A DNA stretch of 52,769 nucleotides from Planctomycetota bacterium (GTDB lineage: Bacteria > Planctomycetota > Planctomycetia > Planctomycetales > Planctomycetaceae): contig JAHZKX010000028.1 of NCBI GenBank assembly GCA_022600195.1, positions 1 through 52,769 on the forward strand. Direction: 5' to 3'. This document shows positions 9,298 through 17,143 of the stretch, piece by piece. The notes under the pieces were generated by a model. The model searched no databases and was not told the DNA's origin. It saw nothing but the letters and a program-made list of their open reading frames with translations. The translations under genes were made by a program, and so were the position numbers. Position 1 is the first letter of the stretch; every line of letters starts with the position of its first letter.

Positions 9298-9585
9298 CTG
9301 ATTTGTCCTTGCTGGCAGGGTCAGTTTAAGCAGCTTTCATCAAAATAGTATCTATTCATTCAATCTATGAGTATGTCGGAGTGACGTCGAATTCCTTACA
9401 AAAACATTTAATATTTTCTGAATCGCAGTTGACGAAGCATATTTTACCGAAAAATCATTGTTTTTGATGATTTTCAGGGTAAGGCTCGCCATATTAAAAT
9501 CAATTTCATGATTGCTTTTTAAGGTGCGAAGACCCGTCAATGCCGAGACACACCAGAATGAGGCAAGCGGGAAGAAAATCTTGAT
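9298..9585. promoter_or_regulatory. Upstream region of the TVP38 operon, with an AT-rich hairpin
   Basis: No gene is seen. AAAATCAT (9451-9458) and ATGATTTT (9467-9474) form a perfect 8-base stem with an 8-base loop, about 155 bases upstream of the TVP38 start. It may be an operator or a terminator for something now lost; the role is a guess. Confidence 0.3.
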
Positions 9586-9930
9586 TTTTATGGATTCGCT
9601 GTCTCGGTCAAAGTGGCACCTGCTATTGCTGTTGGCTGCCCGTTTGTTCTCAAACCTGCCAGTCGTACGCCAGTCGGGGCCCAGGTTATTGGCGAAGTGC
9701 TGGCAGAGACTGAACTACCTCTGGGGGCATTTTCGATCCTTCCCTGTAGGCGTGACGGCGCACAGCACTTTACAGTGAATAACCGATTGAAATGGTGATG
9801 TTTTGCCGGATCGCCTGCAGTAGGTGGGCAATTGAAAGCTAAGGCGGGTAAGAAGTATGTCGTCTATGAATTGAGTGATAATGCTTGCTGTAACATTACT
9901 GGGAAATGTTGCGAAAGATCAGGATGTGTG
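9586..9930 (+). pseudogene. Aldehyde dehydrogenase fragment, decayed
   Basis: Translation of the plus strand gives VKVAPAIAVGCPFVLKPASR, then TPVGAQVIGEVLAETELPLG, AFSILPCRRDGAQHF and NNRLKW. After a TGA at 9796-9798 the same frame continues FAGSPAVGGQLKAKAGKKYV and YELSDNA. These are the cofactor-binding and NAD-loop regions of an aldehyde dehydrogenase (KPAS, FTGSxxVG, ELGGNA). The GG of the ELGGNA motif has become SD, the reading frame has a stop, and only about 115 of some 480 residues remain. The catalytic cysteine region is absent. This is a gene relic with no function expected. The fragment is not visibly flanked by a mobile element. Confidence 0.85.
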
Positions 9931-9959
9931 AGGTAAGGAAGCATTTGGTCCCTAACAGA

Positions 9960-10724
9960 TCACTCTCGCTTCAATACAATCAAAAAATCACCCCCTTTGT
10001 CGGTCCCACCGGCAAATTCAGTGGGGCGATCTTTATCTCTGTTTCCGCAGATAATGAGTAGCTCACCGACACGTTTAAAGATACTTCGATAAACCTGACC
10101 ATCCTTGAAATTCTGGTCCAGAGTTTGCCCTTTGACTTCAATCGTCGTCTCAATTCTTGTTTGACCACCTGCCCGAAAATCAAGGCGATTTTCATTGATG
10201 GCGAACTGCTTCGTGCCCGGAGTTTCGACGTTCCCTTTTTCTACATAGTAAACGAAATTCCAAGTTCCCTGCAAATTGGCGGTTGCGTTTGCCGGGGTAG
10301 CTTTGGCTTGCTCTGCTTTCAGTTTATCAAGCCCATTTGGCAGGATAACGTGGTAAGTGCTGTTTTTTCGATCCAGATGTGCGCGGACAAAATCACCTTT
10401 GGAGACACCTGAATGACCCGATGCGTGCGGTGGAACATCACCCTTGCCTGTCCATTTCTTATTCCAATAGTGCGCATAGATGACATCACCGCCAGTGACT
10501 CCTGTGCCCTTCTCGACACCCATTAGTTCGATTTGAGCGATGGAGTCTGTTTTTTCCCAGTTTGTGTTATTTTCAGTCGTCGAAAATACGGCACGCACTT
10601 TGCCAACGATGATGTGAGAAGCTGTGCTTTTCAGTTCATCAGCGGATAACAGGGGCACTTCAGCATGAGCAAAGTCAGAACAAATCAAAAAGACAATAAA
10701 CGTACTGGTGAAATATCGTTTCAT
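9960..10724 (-). CDS. Exported protein with C-terminal TIGR03067-like domain
   Basis: The 254-residue product starts with a clear signal peptide (MKRYFTSTFIVFLICSDFAHA). The middle, up to residue ~145, is a beta-rich domain (IIVGKVRAVFSTTEN, GDVIYAHYWNKKW, SGVSKGDFVRAHL) resembling domains found after signal peptides in other planctomycete proteins; I cannot name it firmly. From about residue 150 (LQGTWNFVYYVEKG) to the end (GGDFLIVLKRE) it looks like the planctomycete TIGR03067 beta-barrel domain of unknown function, with the usual GTW start and the GIPF-like ending replaced by a LKRE end. It lies 144 bases downstream of the decaheme cytochrome gene on the same strand, and could be co-transcribed with it. 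Confidence 0.75.
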   Translation of the reverse strand: MKRYFTSTFIVFLICSDFAHAEVPLLSADELKSTASHIIVGKVRAVFSTTENNTNWEKTDSIAQIELMGVEKGTGVTGGDVIYAHYWNKKWTGKGDVPPHASGHSGVSKGDFVRAHLDRKNSTYHVILPNGLDKLKAEQAKATPANATANLQGTWNFVYYVEKGNVETPGTKQFAINENRLDFRAGGQTRIETTIEVKGQTLDQNFKDGQVYRSIFKRVGELLIICGNRDKDRPTEFAGGTDKGGDFLIVLKRE

Positions 10725-10868
10725 TGGTCAGAACCTTGATGAAGTATGATTCCCTTCAAGGTGAATTTCGCTTCCCTGCACAACGAATGTGAATCCATTC
10801 AATCTTCCGGCAAGTCAGTGAGATTGTCAAGCAGGAAGTTGGCTTCAATTCGAATGGTCAGCGTCTGA

Positions 10869-13010
10869 TTAATCGGTACTCAGCTTTTTCAATGCTCTCT
10901 GTTTTGTATGGGCATGGTAATTATGACATTCAAGGCAGCTCTGGGTAGCAGTGGATTTGTTATGACAAGTTACGCATGTTTTTTGGTTGATCGGCTGAAA
11001 ACCGCTTGTGCAGGTTTCCTCGCAGTTGACATTAACTGTCCAGAACAGGTTTGATCGGTCGCGGACAAAATAGTCCTGCTTTAAAATGGGGGTGTTGTTT
11101 GATTCTGATTTTTCAAATGCGTGACAAATTGCACATTGATTCTGAGTACCTGTCAGTAAGTGCGGAGCATGAGAGAAATCGGTGAATCTCTCCTGTGAGT
11201 GCTGACCGGGAGATGGCAGCCAGTTGATCTGGGAGAGACCTGTTTTAGAATCTTGGTCTATGGAGTGGCAGAGTAAACAACGTCCCGAAGCAAGTGCTCC
11301 CTGCGAGTCCTCCAGTCCGGAAGCGGTAGGGTTTGAAATTATCTGCCAGAGGTGATCGCTGTTCATGGATGCGCGGCGTTCTTGAACTGCCCGGTTTAAC
11401 CAGCCTTTCAGCAGAGGGTCAGCATGTCCCAGAGGTCGGTAACGGATTGTGAAGTCACTGTCACTCAGTGACCAGCCGTTGCTGTTATCAATAGTAAAAG
11501 GGATTGATTTCTGAGACGACTCTGCTCTGTCTTGTGCAGGGATTAATTTATTTTCCTGATAGAGATCCATTTCTGTTGCAAGATCCGGAAACCAGATCTG
11601 TTGTGCCAGCAATAGTGTCGGGATGATTGATGGCTGGAGATTTTTGTATTCAGGATGCGAATTCCCCAGACGTTGTTCCAGTGCTAATTCACCAGAGACA
11701 GTGACATCATATAACAGTCTTTTGACAGACCAGGCAATTTCCACTATGGCAGCATTATGTTTTTTATCGAGGTTGTTCAGAATGCGGTAATCAATCGTTC
11801 CCAGTTGCTGCAAGGCGGATTGGTATTTGGGGTCGTGCTCCAGCAACAGTTCCATCAGGCGCGGTAAGCGGGCTGTTTTAAAAGTACCTTTTATATGTGG
11901 CCACTCTCCTTGGGATATCATTATCTCGGGAGCGATTACAGGCAGTGCGAAAAAGGGAATCCCGGGGAATTCAACATCTTTGATTTGTGGTTCATGGCAA
12001 CTGGCACACATGTTTTTAAAGCTGCCTGTCAGCATGATCTTACCTGTTGAGTCTGCGGAATGACAGGAATTGCAGGATTCCGGCTTTTGGCCTTGAGGCA
12101 TCGTCCGCTTAAACTCGTCTGCCTTGAAATAGCGATTGAGGTGTTGTTGATGATCGAAATAGATTCCTGATCGACGTTGATATGGATAATCTCCTAAACC
12201 GGGATGGCCATGTTCAAAGCTTTCGAATTGTCTGGTATGACAAGTCTGGCATTGCAAGTCTGTCAAATGTGTGAGATCTGCTTTTCTGCCGTGGTGCTCT
12301 TGATGACAGGTGGAACAGGCGAGCTTGTCCTTTGGGGCGGGCGGACTCGTTAGTGAAGAAAGTTGCAATGCCAGTGGAGCCGTAGATGATTCTTGATTTA
12401 ATCGTACTTGGTCGGTGATTTTAGACAGTCTGTCAATAGAAACGCCATGCGGGAACAACGCATCAGATCCCAGGTCTGAGTGACATTTCAGGCAACGTTC
12501 AGAGTCATTAAGAAGCGTTTTGCTATCCAACGCACTATGGATCCACGTTGCGAACCCTCCTTCAGCTGCGGTATGGCAGGCGTTACAGTCAGATTCAATA
12601 TTTGCATGCGATGCTGTTACTTCTCCGGGAATGAGTAGTGAAGACGGTGATGAGCCACTGAATACAACCAGAGAAAATAAAGCAGCAACCATCGCAGCAA
12701 TCATACCCAGTAATCGGCGTTTTGCGAAAAGGCTGCGTCGCGGTTGACAACGAGAATCAGACTGACAACACGTCCCGTCTCGTGTTGGTCCCTCTTTACA
12801 CTTGCCGCCATTGATGGTTGAACGAGTGCAGAAATATTTGCCGTCTTTCTCTTCAGGTTGACATTGGCTCTGTAACTGGCATTCGCCTCTACTGTCTGGA
12901 CCCAGCCGACAGGGTTCACCTGATTGACACATATGCCCGCAAACCCACGTATTCGCAGGGCGTTCGTAATTACTGTTCTTCCAGTCAAAGGATTGTAACG
13001 GTTCAGTCAT
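10869..13010 (-). CDS. Membrane-anchored decaheme c-type cytochrome with Cys-rich cytoplasmic head
   Basis: The 713-residue protein has ten CxxCH heme-attachment motifs (CNACH, CLKCH, CSTCH, CQTCH, CNSCH, CASCH, CLLCH, CAICH, CVTCH, CLECH), all after a single membrane helix at residues ~100-118. Before the helix, residues ~24-88 hold ten cysteines in two similar copies of the pattern CxxGPxxxGxCxxxSxCQP. By the positive-inside rule (RRSLFAKRR before the helix) this head is cytoplasmic and could bind Fe-S or zinc. The hemes would lie in the periplasm. Its start overlaps the stop of the upstream membrane gene by ATGA, which implies translational coupling. The likely role is electron transfer across the periplasm from the inner-membrane partner. 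The Cys-rich head on a multiheme cytochrome is unusual. Confidence 0.88.
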   Translation of the reverse strand: MTEPLQSFDWKNSNYERPANTWVCGHMCQSGEPCRLGPDSRGECQLQSQCQPEEKDGKYFCTRSTINGGKCKEGPTRDGTCCQSDSRCQPRRSLFAKRRLLGMIAAMVAALFSLVVFSGSSPSSLLIPGEVTASHANIESDCNACHTAAEGGFATWIHSALDSKTLLNDSERCLKCHSDLGSDALFPHGVSIDRLSKITDQVRLNQESSTAPLALQLSSLTSPPAPKDKLACSTCHQEHHGRKADLTHLTDLQCQTCHTRQFESFEHGHPGLGDYPYQRRSGIYFDHQQHLNRYFKADEFKRTMPQGQKPESCNSCHSADSTGKIMLTGSFKNMCASCHEPQIKDVEFPGIPFFALPVIAPEIMISQGEWPHIKGTFKTARLPRLMELLLEHDPKYQSALQQLGTIDYRILNNLDKKHNAAIVEIAWSVKRLLYDVTVSGELALEQRLGNSHPEYKNLQPSIIPTLLLAQQIWFPDLATEMDLYQENKLIPAQDRAESSQKSIPFTIDNSNGWSLSDSDFTIRYRPLGHADPLLKGWLNRAVQERRASMNSDHLWQIISNPTASGLEDSQGALASGRCLLCHSIDQDSKTGLSQINWLPSPGQHSQERFTDFSHAPHLLTGTQNQCAICHAFEKSESNNTPILKQDYFVRDRSNLFWTVNVNCEETCTSGFQPINQKTCVTCHNKSTATQSCLECHNYHAHTKQRALKKLSTD

Positions 13011-13831
13011 CCGATGGTACCCGCAAAAGCACAGACTGCGATCGTATGAAACAATGCAAAAATTATCAGCGAATAGGTTAGTGGAATGTGCACAAAGAGC
13101 CAGAGTTTCATTGTGGCCTGCAGGGCATATTGGTAATCAAGATCGTCTTTTAATTGAACCTGTTCTTCAAGCTGATGCAGTACTGTTTGCTCCTGCTCAT
13201 TCAGATAGGGCATCAGTGCAGAAAACCTTTGTGACAATTGATGACGATGACGTTTTGAATGCAACAGGTGGCGCATCTGGTTACAAGGGCCAGAGAAGAA
13301 GCTTTGAAGATGTTTGTGATAGAAATCAGGGATCGCAGAACCTAAGTCAGGATTTGGCTTGTCAAATATAAGCACTTTGACTTTGTTGTGTATTGTACGA
13401 CGATGAATGGGGATTCGCTCAAAGATGACTTCTTCCCCACGAGAGAGGAGTCGATAAGGAACACTGCGTGACAAGATCCAACCGATGACACCACTGAGAA
13501 ATACTGTGGAATATGTCAGAAAGAGAATGAATTCAAACAGACCATCCGGAATTCTCATTTTAATATGTAATAGAAATAACACAGATGACAGTAAGCCGAC
13601 AAAGATGTGGAAATGAAGCCAGGTCGAGGTGTTTCCGATGGACAGAAATGGGAGTTTTTTGCGTAGCTGATAGCTTGACAGGATAAAAATAAAAATAAGT
13701 AAAGTCACCCCGCAGGCGAATGATGTGTTTGAGAGAGTAATCGAAAAAAGATAATACGCACCAAAAATAATCGCGGAAAGAAAAACGAATGCTGTCAGAG
13801 CGATTCTTTGTTGAAAGAAAAGGTTTCTCAT
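13007..13831 (-). CDS. Cytochrome b-like / ferric-reductase-like integral membrane protein
   Basis: From the ATG at 13831 (MRNLFFQQRIALTAFVF) the product is 274 residues; the open frame extends upstream but the start overlapping the previous stop by ATGA is preferred, with AAGG upstream. It has about five hydrophobic helices: two N-terminal, then WLHFHIFVGLLSSVLFLLHI, a helix around SGVIGWILSR, and a last one (IPLTYSLIIFALFHTIAVC). Histidines within the third and last helices (HFH...LLH and H...FH) could ligate b-type heme. A ~110-residue cytoplasmic segment, rich in His and Arg, lies between the fourth and fifth helices. I infer an electron-transferring quinol- or Fe-S-linked membrane subunit that connects the ferredoxin protein to the decaheme cytochrome. 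Family assignment is tentative. Confidence 0.7.
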   Translation of the reverse strand: MRNLFFQQRIALTAFVFLSAIIFGAYYLFSITLSNTSFACGVTLLIFIFILSSYQLRKKLPFLSIGNTSTWLHFHIFVGLLSSVLFLLHIKMRIPDGLFEFILFLTYSTVFLSGVIGWILSRSVPYRLLSRGEEVIFERIPIHRRTIHNKVKVLIFDKPNPDLGSAIPDFYHKHLQSFFSGPCNQMRHLLHSKRHRHQLSQRFSALMPYLNEQEQTVLHQLEEQVQLKDDLDYQYALQATMKLWLFVHIPLTYSLIIFALFHTIAVCAFAGTIG

Positions 13832-15570
13832 GAAGTAAAAACCTTTTCTACTTTTGTGGCATCGTGCATATCCACTCGGAAAAGTGCGTCGTGCGGACAG
13901 GCTCTCTCGCAGGCTGGACCACCTCTTTGGTCGATACAAAGATCGCACTTGGTTGCTTGTGTGAGCGGTGAATGGGTTTTGGAATCAACGATGAGATTCC
14001 CTTTTGTATCTCTGATATCGACCATGCGAATCGCGTCGAAAGGACAATTGCTCGCACACTGGGCACAGCCGATACACGTCTGTTCGTTGATGACAATGTC
14101 ACCTTGTGCAAGATCTCGATGAATGGCGCCTGTGGGGCACTCAATCATGCAAATCGGGTCTACGCAATGCAAACAGGAATTGGGGATCATGTATTGATTG
14201 AGAACGGGACCATGACGAACGAATCGAGGATTGTTGTCATGGGCCGTAGCACAGGCACGAACGCAGTCATCACATCGCGTGCATCGATCAAGATCGATCA
14301 CCATTAATGAGGTTCCCTGGACATAATGGCGATCCACCAGCTGACTGAGCAAAATGTCGTTTTTAATTTTGACTGATTGACTTCCAGCAGTCCGAACGGT
14401 TTGCTTGTTTTTGCGAGACTCGGTTGGTTCGTGAGACGTATTCCATTCAATGATTTCCTCAACCAGTGAGGTCGGAACGAGTACTGCGTTCAAGTGGCCG
14501 ATGGCACTGAGCTGCGCTTGGCACGCAACCGGAGCTGACGACTTGACGCCTGCTTGAATTTCATCAAAGCAGAAGATTTGGCCGGGGGATAAATACCCTG
14601 TTGTACGACGCCCATTATAATGCCGCTGGCTGATTCTGGCTAAACCGCTTCGAATCATAATGATCCCGCTGGGAAGCTCCCCTTCCTGTATGATGACCGG
14701 TTCTCCGGCATCGGTTTTAGTCTGCTCGCTGTTTTTGAGTTCTTTAAAGGGTTTCGATGAGTCGTAGTTGCCAAACGTATGAAACTCAACCTGGTCAACG
14801 ATACGTTGCATTAACTCTTCTTGACAGTTTTCAAAAAGCGGATCGGTCCGAAGAAATGCAGCTAGTGCGCGTTCGCGGAAGACATCTTCAATATAACGTT
14901 TCAGGCCTCCGTTCTGGTCATATCTGAGAATATCACGTATCCCTTGCCAGCGAATTTCGAGATGTTGTGAGACTCCTTCCGAAAAGACGGTCGCTACGCG
15001 ACTGGTGCGTCCCAAGGCAGCGAGTTCTCCAAACCAGTGACCAGAATCGAGCCGTGCTGTGCGATATTTATCGAGAACCGTTGATACTTCCTGTAGATAA
15101 ATTCGTGTGCCACCATGTGTAGATCTCGAATTGAGGAAGGGTTTGCTGGTGCCTGTAGAGGCGACTTCACGCACTTCAGGTTCCCTGTGATTACGCCATA
15201 ACTGAGCGAAGGATTCCCATAATGATTTTCTCTTAGCAGTGCGGCGTCCCAGGATTTCTTCTGGTAGCGATGTCTCTCCTCTTTCCAGTTCAACACACAC
15301 ATTACCTGAGAGAATAAAAAAAGCAGAGTTTCCCCAGTCACCCCGACGAACAATGATATCACCCTGATCAAATCCAACGATTCGCGCATCGTTCATTAAA
15401 ATGTCACGAAAAGGGAGAGACCGCTTAAAACCTGTGGGATCGATTAGCGAAAATGGAGGCGATTTCAGTAGCGCATCGACTGTGTCATCAGTCATTTTCT
15501 CCTCACTACCTGGTTCGAGTGAGAAAGGTTTATCCCAGCGACGTGGTCTTGAAATAGATGGGTCTGACAT
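13828..15570 (-). CDS. Cyclic-nucleotide-binding domains fused to a four-cluster 4Fe-4S electron-transfer module
   Basis: The 580-residue protein has two CRP-like cNMP-binding folds (about residues 45-220 and 235-375) followed by a ferredoxin module (420-570). The first fold retains the phosphate-binding cassette FGELAALGRTSRVATV, with the Glu at 182 and the Arg at 191, so ligand binding is plausible; it carries a ~65-residue insertion. The second fold has lost the cassette. The ferredoxin part has sixteen cysteines in four groups (430/433/436/440, 466/469/474/478, 499/502/505/509, 542/545/554/558), the DMSO-reductase-beta/HybA pattern for four 4Fe-4S clusters. There is no helix-turn-helix, so it is not a transcription factor. 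No signal peptide is seen, so it is probably cytoplasmic. Its stop overlaps the next start (ATGA). Confidence 0.92.
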   Translation of the reverse strand: MSDPSISRPRRWDKPFSLEPGSEEKMTDDTVDALLKSPPFSLIDPTGFKRSLPFRDILMNDARIVGFDQGDIIVRRGDWGNSAFFILSGNVCVELERGETSLPEEILGRRTAKRKSLWESFAQLWRNHREPEVREVASTGTSKPFLNSRSTHGGTRIYLQEVSTVLDKYRTARLDSGHWFGELAALGRTSRVATVFSEGVSQHLEIRWQGIRDILRYDQNGGLKRYIEDVFRERALAAFLRTDPLFENCQEELMQRIVDQVEFHTFGNYDSSKPFKELKNSEQTKTDAGEPVIIQEGELPSGIIMIRSGLARISQRHYNGRRTTGYLSPGQIFCFDEIQAGVKSSAPVACQAQLSAIGHLNAVLVPTSLVEEIIEWNTSHEPTESRKNKQTVRTAGSQSVKIKNDILLSQLVDRHYVQGTSLMVIDLDRCTRCDDCVRACATAHDNNPRFVRHGPVLNQYMIPNSCLHCVDPICMIECPTGAIHRDLAQGDIVINEQTCIGCAQCASNCPFDAIRMVDIRDTKGNLIVDSKTHSPLTQATKCDLCIDQRGGPACERACPHDALFRVDMHDATKVEKVFTS

Positions 15571-15612
15571 AAGGGACAGCTTATTTATGACTTTCTAAAA
15601 GAGAGAGCTGTT

Positions 15613-16791
15613 TTAGTTTTTCAAATATTTGTCTTTATATTGTTGAGAAAAATGTGGTGGAAGCTGGTTGATCATGGTATCCAGACCGGCAAATTTTGAT
15701 CCATCATGATTCTGGGCGAACAATTTTGTTTGCTCAGCGATTTTGTCTGCCAGTTTAGAATACGTCTCATTGTCATTTGGTTGAGGAATAAAGAGTGTGC
15801 CGAGTAGTGGGCCCATAAGTGTCGTTACTTTTTGAATTTCAGGTGCAGGTGCAAAAGCACTGATTTGTGCCAGTTTACCGCTGGCTGCTGCTGTGACTCC
15901 GCCAAGCTGGGGTATGACTGCCGGGTTTGTTAATTTGGCACGTAATCGGAGCGCTGTTTCTAATTGGACTAGAGTTCCAACAACAAACTTCATTCGTCTT
16001 CGATTTTCTGCAGTTCCACCAGTTCGTTCCATCCACAATGAGGGGGCATCTGCGTTTTTAGATTTGTTTACAAGATAGTTGTGCTTTAATTCTCCACTGG
16101 TCCAGGAAACAAAGTCGAAAGCACTTGCTGATTTATGACCCGCAGCGATTAACTTTTCGTTTCCTAATATATGACACTTAAAGCATGCTTTTGACAAACC
16201 ATAGAGATTTGATGATCGTCGCATTCCTGCATTGTCGCAAGCTTTCAAACGTGCTGTACGGTGTTCCGGGGTCTCTTCGGCACGAGGGATTGGCATACTG
16301 TCATGGTAAGACTGGTGACGGTTTAACCATCCATCTTCTCCCCCTGATGCTCCATGACATGACTCGCACGAAATACCGGAAATGACCTTGGTTTTGCCAT
16401 CACGTATGGCTTTGGTAGCATGGCAATCAGCACAAATTGAATCAGTCAGTAAATCAGCACTCGTTAGCCCTAGAGCGTTTGCATATTTTTTGGTGTTTCC
16501 TTCAAACTTATATAGTCGTAGATCCGGCGATTGGAAATGTACGGTTTTCATCCAGGCTGCTACTTCGGACGGATGGCATTTTTTGCAGTCTGCAGCGGCA
16601 ATCCCCATAACCTTTTTGGTTGTGGTATTTTCTAAAGAGGTAAATTTATCAGCTTTTGCTACTGGCTCGGTTGCGTACATGTTTTCAGAAGAAATGAAGC
16701 TGACACCTGGGATGACGAATCCAAAAATAATCAGCAGAAGCAGATAGTGATTTGGCTGCAATCGGTGAATTCTGCTTGTGGCGAAATTCAT
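15613..16791 (-). CDS. Exported tetraheme c-type cytochrome (cytochrome c554-like)
   Basis: The 392-residue product begins with a signal or anchor sequence (HYLLLLIIFGFVIPGVSFIS) and has four CxxCH motifs (CKKCH, CADCH, CESCH, CFKCH). The first is followed by PSEVAAWMKTVHFQSP, the arrangement of the cytochrome c554-type multiheme domain. The last third has no heme motif and looks helical. It is the first gene of the minus-strand redox operon and lies 42 bases before the cNMP/ferredoxin gene. A periplasmic electron carrier is the likely role. Its start codon is not preceded by a strong ribosome site. Confidence 0.88.
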   Translation of the reverse strand: MNFATSRIHRLQPNHYLLLLIIFGFVIPGVSFISSENMYATEPVAKADKFTSLENTTTKKVMGIAAADCKKCHPSEVAAWMKTVHFQSPDLRLYKFEGNTKKYANALGLTSADLLTDSICADCHATKAIRDGKTKVISGISCESCHGASGGEDGWLNRHQSYHDSMPIPRAEETPEHRTARLKACDNAGMRRSSNLYGLSKACFKCHILGNEKLIAAGHKSASAFDFVSWTSGELKHNYLVNKSKNADAPSLWMERTGGTAENRRRMKFVVGTLVQLETALRLRAKLTNPAVIPQLGGVTAAASGKLAQISAFAPAPEIQKVTTLMGPLLGTLFIPQPNDNETYSKLADKIAEQTKLFAQNHDGSKFAGLDTMINQLPPHFSQQYKDKYLKN

Positions 16792-17143
16792 TATACGAAA
16801 CTTTCTTTATATTTGTGTAGGAGTTGGGCTGGAGCAAAATTACTGATTGTAGTGGTTGCTTATCAGTCTGCCATTCTTGAAGTGTAAATCAAATATGACC
16901 ATGCAAAAAGCATGATAATCTACTTATATAACGAGGAAAAATAATGGCTTTCTACTCAATATTTCAACTAGTTTGGAGAATTATAGAGTATTCAGAGATT
17001 GGATAGTTACTCTGGGCCAGAAAACACGTTTTGTATATATGGCTCACGGATAACTTAAATTCAAACAGTTATCAACAGGCTATGTCAATACTAGACCATG
17101 GTCAATATTTTGAATGCAGAACACTTAATAGGAATTAATAAAA
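16792..17143. promoter_or_regulatory. Divergent regulatory region between the cytochrome operon and the cyclase gene
   Basis: This 352-base spacer must hold promoters for both directions. It contains an inverted repeat CATGC-AAAAA-GCATG (16900-16914) and a perfect palindrome GACCATGGTC (17094-17103) set between two copies of GTCAATA. TATATAAC (about 16925) is a possible -10-like element. A short frame with a good ribosome site lies at 16944. No CRP consensus (TGTGA-N6-TCACA) was seen. Confidence 0.45.
16944..17006 (+). CDS. Possible 20-residue leader peptide
   Basis: An ATG preceded by ACGAGGAAAAATA (a GAGG ribosome site at good spacing) opens a frame for MAFYSIFQLVWRIIEYSEIG and then stops, 137 bases before the cyclase start. 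It could be a regulatory leader ORF. It may equally be chance; there is no homology to rely on. Confidence 0.25.
   Translation: MAFYSIFQLVWRIIEYSEIG

Noticed and set aside
9613-9630. TGGCAC...TTGCT resembling a sigma-54 promoter
   Set aside because: Spacing is one base too long and it lies inside the aldehyde dehydrogenase relic, so it is probably coding leftover.
13828-15570. CRP/FNR-type transcription factor
   Set aside because: There is no helix-turn-helix; the cNMP folds lead straight into a ferredoxin module.
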